Shown: piece by piece, positions 30,065 through 39,629 of the stretch
Layout of the letters: the number at the start of each line of letters is the position of its first letter
How positions within the stretch are numbered: the first letter of the stretch is position 1
Assembly: GCA_051294375.1 (NCBI GenBank)
Contig: CM119265.1
Coordinates: 482,457 to 546,456 of the forward strand
Length of the DNA stretch: 64,000 nucleotides
From: Paraspadella gotoi
Lineage: Eukaryota > Chaetognatha
Direction of reading: 5' to 3'
Made by a program: the position numbers and the translations under genes
The notes under the pieces: generated by a model
Databases searched by the model: none
What the model was told of the DNA's origin: nothing
The model's input: only the letters and a program-made list of their open reading frames with translations

Positions 30065-31416
30065 CCTTTTCCTCGAAGTTCCTCATCTTTTATCCATTCA
30101 TTCGTTGAAAGCGAAGTTAATAATCTGAATTTTTAACAATTTTTATTTTTAAATTTAATTCAAGATAGCTTTCTTTTTTCAAAAATCAATATTACAATGT
30201 TGTTATATTATTCACTTGACTAAAAACTAATTTTTAAAGACTTTTACCCCCTCTCCCTGTTCCCCTCCTCTCCCCCTCCCTCCCCCTCATCTCCTCCCTC
30301 TTCTCGTCTCTCCTCCCTCCCCATACTGACCTCTCCTTTCCCACCCGCCTCCCCCCTCTCCCTTCTCTCCCTCTCTCTCCTCATCCACCTCCTCTCTCCC
30401 TCTCTCTCCTCTCTCTCTCATCTCATCTCTCTCTCGTCTCTCTTACCTCTCTATCTCTCTCTCTCCCTCCAATCAAGCCCCTCATCTCTTATCCTCATCC
30501 TTCATAATTGCACTTCTCTCCTCTCTCTCACTCCTCCTCTCTATCTCCCTCTCTCATCTCCTCCCCTCCCTCTTCCCCCTCCACTCGTTTGTTCCTGTCA
30601 CACTTCTCGCGCTCTCGCTTCTCTTTCTCTCCTTCTCTCTCCCGCACCCCTCTCATCATCTCTCCATTCTCCGCTTCGTCCCCTCTCTCTTCCTCCTCCT
30701 CCTCTCCCTCCTCGCCTCTCCATCTCTCCTCCTCCTCCCCATCTCCATCCTCTAACACTCTCTCTCCTCTTCCTCTTCCCTCTCATCATCTCTCTCTCTT
30801 CTCCTCTCTCTCTCTCCTCTTCTCTTCCCCTCCCTCTCCCTTCCTCTCCCTCTCCCTCTCTCTCTCCTTCTCACCTTCCGATCCCAACGTCATCCCAAAT
30901 TTCCAAATCTTTTCTTTTATTTTTCTTATTTTTTGTTTCGATGCTAATTTCGTATCTCGTTGGTTCGTGTCGACGCGCCGACACCGGCAGCGTCGGCAGC
31001 CGCGGTTCGGCGTCGACGGCGGCGGCTGCTCCGATGGGCGGCGGCAGCAGCGGAGATCGATCGTCCAGCAGCCGATGAAGGAGACTCGATTTGCCGACCC
31101 CGCGGGCGCCAATGAGAAATACTCGGGTCGGCAATCGGCGCCGCAAGAGAAGATGGCGAGGTGCGGATCGAGTAGATTGCAGCCCGGATCGGCCTGATTG
31201 CAGCACGGATCGGCCCGATTGCGGTGCTGATGTGAGAAGAGATAAGGCGCCAGGAAATTTGTGTTTAAAATCTCGAGGCGAAAGATCGAGAGAAGAATCG
31301 AAAGCAAAGTCTGAGGAGGAGAAAGAGGAAGAGGAAAAGTCATTCATGATTGCTGGAGGATCAATGCTGCAAGAGGGGCTGCGGCAAAAGTGTTGCGGGA
31401 CGAGATTTTGCAGCAT
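29105..31416 (-). CDS. Divergent Ras-like small GTPase with CaaX end (three exons)
   Basis: Exon 1 (31416-30875): Ser-rich N-terminus, then RVFLIGARGVGKSSLLHRLL (G1/P-loop) and LEIWDDVG, where WDDVG stands for the usual WDTAG (G3). Exon 2 (30124-29778): acceptor TTCAG, (Thr)13 from (ACG)n, then VFIVVFNLIDSLSLSFADYL, the beta4-alpha3 stretch of Ras proteins. Exon 3 (29521-29105): Asp-rich linker, IILTSSATGGRIEEAF (G5 SA motif and following helix), Ala/Glu and Thr/Lys runs, and the C-terminal CGIQ, a CaaX-type prenylation signal. Phases agree (2/2, 1/1). No canonical NKxD (G4) is visible. Exon 3 needs a one-base shift within a 7-A run near 29407-29413, either a homopolymer error or a mutation. 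Membrane-bound signalling GTPase is inferred. Subfamily not recognised. Confidence 0.6.
30240..30870. repeat. CT-rich intron 1 of the GTPase gene
   Basis: About 630 bp almost pure pyrimidine on the + strand (CTCTCC, CCTCCT, CTCTCT mixtures). Long ORFs through it on both strands are composition artefacts. Confidence 0.85.
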
Positions 31417-32342
31417 GAGAGCTGGCCAAAAACAATCGCAAAAATTGACGCAGCAACGAGAGAAATGATTTAAAATGTTTTTTTTTTTAATCTTTGCAGC
31501 AAAAAATAAAAATTTCCCTAAAAAATTCTCCCATTTATATTTTTGGAGAAAATATTATTTGAGAGTTTGTGGTTTTTTTTATTTAATAAATGTTTTGCTT
31601 TTGGTTTAATTTTGCGGCGAAATTTAATCTGAGTTTGAATCGAAATTCAAACTTTTGGCTAAAAACTTATGAGGGTAGTATCAAAGTATTATTCAGATCT
31701 TTTTTGATTTAATTATGAATCATTCAACTAAAATTTTCCAGGGAAGTTGACTAGTTATCGACAAAGAACAAGTCAATTCCCAAGTGTTGCTTACAATTTT
31801 AGCCTCATTACAAACCTCATTTGCATATTATATTTCATTTAAAAGAAAAAGCATAACGATAATAATAATATAATAAAGAATGAAAATTTACACATATATT
31901 ATCTCTTTTTCAGTACATGTCAACCAATTATTAACTACATTGGCTCACAATCTTTCTGAGGGGGGGATGACAACGCAGAGAATGGATTATCAAGTGGCTT
32001 GTCTCTCTTGGCTTCTCCGTCTTTCTTCTGCATAATCTACATATTTTGTATATCAATTATCATCATCCCAACGTGTTCTTATGTCGATAAAACTCCTCCT
32101 ATTTCTCCCTTATTTAACCACGCCTACTTCCTTTGTTGAAAGGATAATAGTTACTGCTATAAATACAGATCGACAAAAAAAAAAATTACTCTGTCATTAT
32201 TAACGGCAACATTACAATTTACTTTTGATCATGTTATATTAATAATCGTCTTGTAATGATGCCTCTTGTAAAAATAAGTCAGGAAATTCTCAAGATGTGA
32301 TATCATTGTTCTTTTGATAAAACATTAACTAAAGTAATTTTG
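31417..32342. other. Intergenic, nothing recognised
   Basis: AT-rich upstream region of the GTPase gene, without repeats of note or coding-like ORFs. Confidence 0.5.
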
Positions 32343-32572
32343 TAGATAAGGCTAAAAGTGAGCTTAAGACTATTCTACTTATCTTCTCAGCAGTAATGGA
32401 ACGGGTCCATGGCTTGGAACCAGGCTTGGGGGTATTCCAGGCCCCCAAGGCGGTTTACGGCCGTCCTCACGCTTCCCGCGGGGTAAGTACCATTGGAGAT
32501 CGATAACGATAGCTTATGGTCATAAGCTGATGGGATTACTCAGTGAGTCACCGGTTCACGACTGAAGGTAAC
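32343..32572 (-). repeat. tRNA-derived SINE, copy 2
   Basis: Minus-strand copy: CCTTCAGTCGTGAACCGGTG head, GCGTGAGGACGGCCGTAAAC body, CAAGCCTGGTTCCAAGCCAT, and an AAGCTCACTTTTAGCC tail. The B box is eroded (GATCTCCAAT). Confidence 0.78.
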
Positions 32573-32833
32573 ATTCTTATATGCAATGTCTGACTGCAAA
32601 TGTTAGAATAAATTAAACACTAATCCAAAGAAAGATTTCTATGTAATTAATACATATTTAATTACATTATGAATGATCTAATCTAACTTTACTTTAAAAA
32701 AAGAATAATTAAACCATAAATTATATTTAAGTAAACAATTTGGATGACCAAAACGAGCGGGTTAATGTTTAACAGTATTGATGAACAGTATTAATGATTA
32801 TTGTGTTGCATAATTATCATTACATCAATAAAT

Positions 32834-32959
32834 TCAGTTAACAGTCGAATCTTCTTTATCTTCTTTTCTCTTTTTCTTTCTGTCTTCCTCTTTTTCTCCT
32901 TCATTCTCTAACTTGGCCTCAAGATCATCATCATCTTCATCTTTAATATCATCGCCATT

Positions 32960-32992
<33 letters not shown>

Positions 32993-33690
32993 GTCATCAT
33001 CGTCATTTTTCTCATCCAAATCAACTTCTGTTGTACGAAAATAAATTCCTGTTGTTCGTTTTCTCTTTTGCGACACAATCACGATATCTTTTTCCCCCTA
33101 AACAAAAAAAATATCAAAAATATCATAAGATATGTCAGAAAATGTCATCATAAGACAGGAACCTGTAATTGGACATGGAACGGAGTGTGGCGGTCTTTAA
33201 ATATTCCGCTTTTTGCCAGCATCGCGACGCGACATGAAAATGCCGAGGATAATATACAGTTGAGGCATTGAAATGCAGAAAGACCTAGAAAAGTATAAAA
33301 AATGAATGCGGTTGGTGTATAAATATGCAGAAAGGCATAATAACATCAAATAATAATTATAATTAAAATAATTAATTTAAATACAGAAAGATCTAACTAA
33401 TAAGATCTTATACTAAAGAATGCAGAAAGGCCTAACCATAAAAATGATTAATTCAGTTAGGGCATTGAAATGCAGAAAGAACTTATAAAAACTAAAATAT
33501 TAAAAGGAATTTTGAATTGAAAAACTAGGAACAATACAAATTTGCCAAGTAGAATATCATTTACCTAAAGCTATAATGATGAAAATATCTTTTTCCTCTT
33601 TTTGAAAAGTGTGACCGTCAGTTGTGTGATTAACAAGGCCCAATCTTTTAAAAAATATTTTATTTATACAAATTATTAATTATTTAAATT

Positions 33691-33734
<44 letters not shown>

Positions 33735-33838
33735 CCTCAAGAGTTGAATGGAGACGACTCCAACGAAAAAAGAAACAAGACAAGTTGCGGTGAAAGCGAG
33801 AGAAAGATATGTGCTTTTGCGTTTCATGGCCACAACTC

Positions 33839-33899
<61 letters not shown>

Positions 33900-34521
33900 A
33901 ATAAATAAAATAGCGATGGTTAGTATTCAGTAGAATCTATATAAATTTGAACAATACAAACCTGTGACTCCAGTAACAAGAAAAAATCCTCCAGCCCAAA
34001 TTGGACAGACAGAGTGAGCCAACCAAAGTTTAGCCTGTAAAATTTAAAAATAATATATAAATGTTTCAATATTCCCTAAAATATAAAGTAATAATAAAAA
34101 TAAGAAAAAATAAAGTGACATATTTTATAATATTATAAAAATAGAAATATTGTAGGGTGTCAAAATTTAAAAAATAAAATGTAAATGTACAGATTGATTA
34201 GATTTAAAAAATATGATTAGTAAACAACTAGGTAATGTTGAAGGTTATTCTTATGATAGTGATAGTGATAATGATTACCTCTGACGACATGATGTTAGTG
34301 GTAATAGTAATGATGATAATGATTACCTATGATAACATGATGGTAGTGATGATAATGAATACCTCTCATGACATGATAGTAGTGATGATAGTGATGATAA
34401 AGATTACCTCTGATGACATGATGACACCAACTACAACGGCCACAACTCCAATGAGGATGTGAACGATGCTGAGAGCGACAACGACTGCGATGGATGTGTA
34501 GCCCATCGTGAAGGATCCCAT
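32834..34521 (-). CDS. Four-transmembrane protein with acidic C-terminal tail (251 aa, six exons)
   Basis: Exons (minus): 34521-34408, 34034-33962, 33838-33736, 33644-33565, 33284-33163, 33097-32834. All junctions have GT/AG and matching phases (0,1,2,1,0). TM1 is IAVVVALSIVHILIGVVAVV, TM2 is CPIWAGGFFLVTGVTGVVA, TM3 is YLSLAFTATCLVSFFVGVVS and TM4 is IFIIIALGLSAFQCLNCIL. The short loop before TM4 has an N-glycosylation site (NHTT). The pattern PIWAGGFF-TG-GV-A-KR between TM2 and TM3 is that of CD20/MS4A-like and related tetraspan proteins, whose members are membrane organisers or channels. The tail has a run of about 15 Asp from (GAT/GAC)n, then Glu/Lys-rich sequence. A plasma-membrane location is inferred. 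Exact function unknown. Confidence 0.75.
34273..34425. repeat. Tandem units repeating the exon 1 donor of the four-TM gene
   Basis: GATTACCTCTGACGACATGAT (34273) recurs as variants at 34321, 34357 and 34402, spaced 36-48 bp, with GATGATAATG filler. The last copy is the real exon 1/intron 1 boundary. Confidence 0.7.
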
Positions 34522-34920
34522 TTTTGAAGAATGTCTTACAGATGATCAAAGAAACTATAATCATCTAACGGATGATAAGTCATAAGAAATATAATTATAT
34601 AAGCAGATCTTACAGATGGTGAGAGAAATCATTGAACAGATGGAAAAAGCAAAAAGAGCAGAGGATAATAGAGCTTGGCGGAGATTAGAAGAAAATGGCA
34701 TAAAATACGAAGAACATAATTTCATTCGGTTTGTTTCTAAAAATAATTTCTGTTTAAAAAGAATCATTTTCTCATTTTGCGACTTGACTTGTTTTCTCTG
34801 CGTCAGCAGCTGCTGAATCCATCAGAGCAGCAATTAAGGCAGCTCCTTCCATTCAAAGAAAATCTAGAACTCACGTGCAGAAAGTCGTGATGCAAGGCAA
34901 CGCATTTGCAGCGAGAGAGA

Positions 34921-34942
34921 GATATAGATAGATAAATAGATG

Positions 34943-35016
<74 letters not shown>

Positions 35017-35018
35017 GA
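34921..35018. repeat. (GATA)n microsatellite
   Basis: About 22 GATA units with a few GAAATA/GGATA interruptions. Confidence 0.95.
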
Positions 35019-35459
35019 GAGTTGTTTTTTTTCTGATAGAAGAGTAATACATTTAATATATTTGTAGTCTGACATTGCGCCTATAAACGTCTATAAACAG
35101 TAAACACAACCCAGTGTTTTATCGAGTAGAGCGATGCCTTATGTAGAAAAGGTTAACTCGCAGTTTCTTTCCCTCTTTTTCTCTTTAAGAATTCCTTTAA
35201 TTTCAGCCCAGATATTTTATGGTCGCTGATCTTTTTTTGTACTGATTTCTAGAACTCGAAAATGAGAAAATAGTCATTCTTGATAAAGACCAAAGCAGAT
35301 AATCGTCGGCCGGTCTGAAAGCCAATTTCTACGGGTTTTTAGAAGTATTATTATTCTACTAAATAATCGCAAAAAAGAATAAAAGAATTTGCTTCAAAAA
35401 CTCTTGTCGTTTTTCTTTGGACGGGCGACACATTGGACTTATAAGTTTACGGGCGTGAA

Positions 35460-35640
35460 GAGAAGAAACTCATTAACACCTTATGTTCCCGGGATCGATT
35501 CCCAATAGTTAAGGAAGGACGTCGAGGCCAGAAAAAGCCTCAAGCCTGGTTCCAGGCCCAGGACCCGTTCCATGGCTGCTAGAGGGGGTTAAATAAGTCT
35601 TGAGCCCACTTAGCGCCTCATCCATACATTCACTTAATTC
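35460..35640 (+). repeat. tRNA-derived SINE, copy 3 (5' truncated)
   Basis: Begins at the B box CGGGATCGATTCCC, then AAGCCTGGTTCCAGGCCCAG, GACCCGTTCCATGGCTGCTA and GTTAAATAAGTCTTGAGCCC. The A-box half is missing. Confidence 0.78.
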
Positions 35641-37530
35641 AAAACTGTTTACTGCACAATGGCTCAAAGACCATATTTTAAAGCTAAAAATATGTTTTGT
35701 TCTATTTTATAGAAAATAATAAGTGAAAGCAATTGGTTTTTCTTGTTTGTATTCAAAGGTAAACGTACAATATTGTAAACGGGGGTAAAAATTGGGGAGT
35801 GATTTCTAAATCAGGGAAGTCATTAGCACAAATATGATGGGTGTGAGTGAAAGGAAAGGGAAGGAGGAAGAGCAGGAAGAAGAGGAGGAGGAGGAGGAGG
35901 AGGAGGAGAAGGAGGAAGAGGAGGAGGAAGAGGAGGGGAAGTAGGAAGATGAGGAGGTGGTTTTGCCACAAACAGCAAGAAGAAAACAAAACCGCGAAGC
36001 AACAAACAATTTTTTTTAATTTGCATAAAAGTATTAAAAATGCAATTAACTACTTAATGTTAAATTTTAATGAATAGTTGATTCTATTAAGAAAATAAAA
36101 TTTGAAAATTAAAATCTGTCAATACAGAGCGTACGCAATTGAATATCGAATTTTGAAATATTAGTAGAAAATTCTAGTTTATTTTTCATGTAGACAAACT
36201 TTTTTATATTTACTTTCAAGCAAATATTATATTTTTGCTACATTTATTTTGTGTTTTGGTATAGAAAACTCAATCATTTACCCGAATTGTAATGAATAAA
36301 AACATTTATAAAAATAACTTATAGATTGCAATTATTAAAAGTAATTCCATGTCCTTTAAAAGTAATGATAATGAAATAATAGATGAAAAGTGATTTGTCT
36401 CCATGCGACGAATCAGGATTAAAATTATAGTGAAAAGGATGACGAGTGAAACAATTTGTGATTTCTGTTGAGAAAACTGGCGAGTAATTAGCTAAACGTT
36501 CATGCTTATCTTAATAAATATAATGATAAATTAATAAAAATACTTTTTATTATTGTGTCTATTTCTCGCCTTGCGTCGAACGAGTTCTCTTGTACATTTC
36601 ATTTACCAATTTATTTTACGTTTGCAAAATATATAAAAAAAATTGTAATAAGTTGTCGCGGTTGATCGGGAGTGAAAACACGAATACAATCACCATTTTT
36701 ACTTTGTTTTTTTTATTGTGTTTTGTTTTGTTTCGTTTTTTTGTTTTGTTGTTATACTAGCTCTACAACAATTACAAATGACCATACAGAGAAAAAAGAG
36801 GAAATTTCACAAAACTGATGTTTGACTTTTTAGTTCAAGGATTCTTTGAATTATTTTATATGAATTATGAGTTGCTTAACTCAATGACCAAAGACAATCA
36901 CATCAAATACATCTTCATGATTTAAACGGAAAATTGTAGGTTTTGTTAAGAGTTTTTTTGTAATATTTCCAACACTTTATTAGTAAAACGTGATAAATAA
37001 ATATTTGTTCCTCTTGTTTTCATTAAATTTAATAGCTTAGTTGCTTAAAAAATATTGAAACATCTATGTATACAGAAAAAAATTACAACATGAAATGGTT
37101 TTGTGAACTTAGTGTTATTCGTTAATGACTTCAATTACGTAAATAAAATTTTAAAAACTGCCAAAAAAATATTGATGATATTTTTTAAGTGATAAAGAGA
37201 GGGAAATGATGGATCTATGTTAGAAGCCAAGCAAAGAGATCAAGCAGATCAAGCAAAGAGATCAAGCAGATCATCATTTTTATTACTCAAGCATAATCAC
37301 CTCCTAAAGTTTTCTCTTTCTATAATGTAATTAGTTTTTCTAGTCGATTTTTATTGAAAAATATTGAAAAATTTGAATCATTTAAAAAGTAATATGATTC
37401 AATCATTAAACTAACTATTAAAATATTGTAAAAATTATTGTCATAATACAAGAAGCTCTGACAACAAATAATTGCATATCATGAAGTTTCTAAAGCTTGA
37501 ATTAAATTTCGGTAAAATATATAAATCAAG
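35641..37530. other. Intergenic, nothing recognised
   Basis: AT-rich with a GAGGAG purine tract at 35865-35945. A short duplicated AAGCAAAGAGATCAAGCAGATC unit occurs at 37232-37275. No gene seen. Confidence 0.5.
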
Positions 37531-37549
37531 ATGCAACAAATTTTCTATT

Positions 37550-38165
37550 TGCAAACCTCTGATTTTTATTCGGATCTGCTGACAGCAGATTCCGGCTCAA
37601 CAATTCACTTTGTCGCTTCGTCGGTCCCAACCCAAAATATTGTCGGTAAGATACTTAGATCATGTCAGATAAATTATGCAAAAGAAATCGATGTCCGTCT
37701 GTCCGTCCGTCCGTTCGTCTGTCTGTCCTATCTTAGATTTTAACGCCAATTACTCATGTGTGGATAGGGCGATTGACCTAAAATTTTGCATGTGATTAAG
37801 CTGAAAACCAAGTTTCGATGGAATCGTCCCATTGGAAATGAATTTAGGTAGAAAAAAATAAAAATTACACTTAACTACTCTTAATTTTTCTCGTTTTGCC
37901 TTTATATGAAATGTAAATGCATGTTACAATAACAAAAACTACAATTATAACAAACACAACAACGACCATAACCATAAAAACCATAACGACTATAACTTGC
38001 TTTCCTTCCGGAATTAAAATAACTACCACATAAAAAATATAAAAATTGCCAGTAAATTGTATTAAATGAAAAAACAAAATTTGTGAAAACTTATCAACTG
38101 ATTGGGTGTTTATCGCTAAATTGCCGCCTGTAGATCCGACGTTGTTTGCTCAAACTTGTTTTAAA
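37550..38165. repeat. Dispersed repeat element, most complete copy
   Basis: Left end GGATCTGCTGACAGCAGATTCCGG with a small inverted repeat, then GTCTGTCCGTCCGTCCGTTCG, and right end GATCCGACGTTGTTTGCTCAAACTTGTT (also at 26340, 28061 and 23105). Looks like a short non-coding mobile element of about 0.6 kb. Class unknown. Confidence 0.5.
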
Positions 38166-39443
38166 GCAAATATATTTTCGTTTTAAAATTAAAAACAAAC
38201 TATTAATAATATTTAAATGAATAGATCTAAAAGATAAAAAGTAAATATTAAATAATTATTAAATGAGCAAGATCTCTATAACAATAATACCGACTTTTTG
38301 GAGACTAAAAAACTACTTTTCTATCACTGACAGAAACAACACAGTTGCTTTATGGAAACGCACCACAGTGTCTCTATGGGGACTCACCACAAGTGTAGCT
38401 ACAAGGGAAACAAAAAAATGTTGCAGAGGAAAGGAATTCCCATCTTTCAAAGGACAATTAGGATTTCTTTTTTATAAGACTTAATATTTTTTAATGAAAC
38501 AATTATTACTCACTTAGAGTTGTTATGGTCAATGTTAGTTTTTGACCTAAAAGCCTAAACGATATCTTTGCTGCATTACTTAAGGATCACCTTTGAAATT
38601 GTACATGTGCAACTGACATCAATACGTTCACCATTATCTAAAAGGAATGATAAGTTTTTAGCGGGAGATAAACAATTTCACAATTTTTAGCAAAATCAAA
38701 GGGCAATGATACATCCAAAATATTCCTATATGTATTAACAATTTGTAACGGTTTAACAAAAAACAAAAATGTCTCAGTGGTTTAAAGACAAATCACTGAT
38801 AACACTGTTATATTAATGACAGCATTGGAAATAACTTGAGACAGTTTTTTCTTCAAAAGAGAAGGAACTCATCACAAAATTCATCAACACTACCTAGAAC
38901 ATAAATTTTATCACAAACGCGTTTGGGCCAAAACTACTTTTTTACCGGTTTTTCAAAATATATATCATTATGAAAAAAAATATAATAGAACCAAATAGAA
39001 TCCAATGTAACACTTACCAAAAAAGTAATTGGTGGCTAAGAATGGCCCCTACCTTTAGAACCACTCATTGAAACCGTGATTTTGTGTTCACTTGTTCTTT
39101 GGACTTAAAAAAAGTCTTGCACAATTTTGACAAACAAACCATTGTTTCCCTTTTCATATGATGTAGTGGCAGCGGTTTATTTTTAACCATTGTCTGTTTT
39201 TTTTTGGTGGGGGGATTCCAAAAAATTAGACCAAATATAATTTTAAATCAATAAAAAGTTTCCCTTGTCATAGTAACCTAATTAAAGCGACTTCTTTTAA
39301 AACCAATTAATAAAGCTTGATCAATCTGAAAATATTCTTGCCACTAAAAGCTTCAGCCAAGCCATATCCTTCCAAGCATTCGTCATTGAAACCAAGATTT
39401 TGTCATAGAAGGAACTTCACTTTTCATTCCCGTTTTTCAGAAA
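38166..39443. other. Intergenic, nothing recognised
   Basis: AT-rich sequence 3' of the two-transmembrane channel-subunit-like gene. The short + strand ORF at 38263-38484 has no family features. Confidence 0.5.
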
Positions 39444-39592
39444 TCAAATTTTTCCACTCGAAGGTTTTGCGAGTTTTTTTTTTGCGTCGATCGATCGATG
39501 AGAAGATTTGTTGCTCTGATGATTTGAATTGGATCCCTTGACTTGGCTGCCCGGGTTATTGTTGTGATTTGAATGGGAACCTCTTGTTTGGC

Positions 39593-39629
<37 letters not shown>

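Noticed and set aside
30508-31197. 229-codon + strand ORF
   Set aside because: Its first half is a CT microsatellite and its second half is the antisense of the GTPase exon 1.
34616-34730. ORF MVREIIEQMEKAKRAEDNRA preceded by CTTACAG and followed by CG|GTTTGT
   Set aside because: Exon-like borders and charged composition, but the only possible following exon (34810-34920) does not join in phase and no family is recognisable.
38263-38484. 73-codon + strand ORF
   Set aside because: No splice context, no family motif, biased by local AT content.
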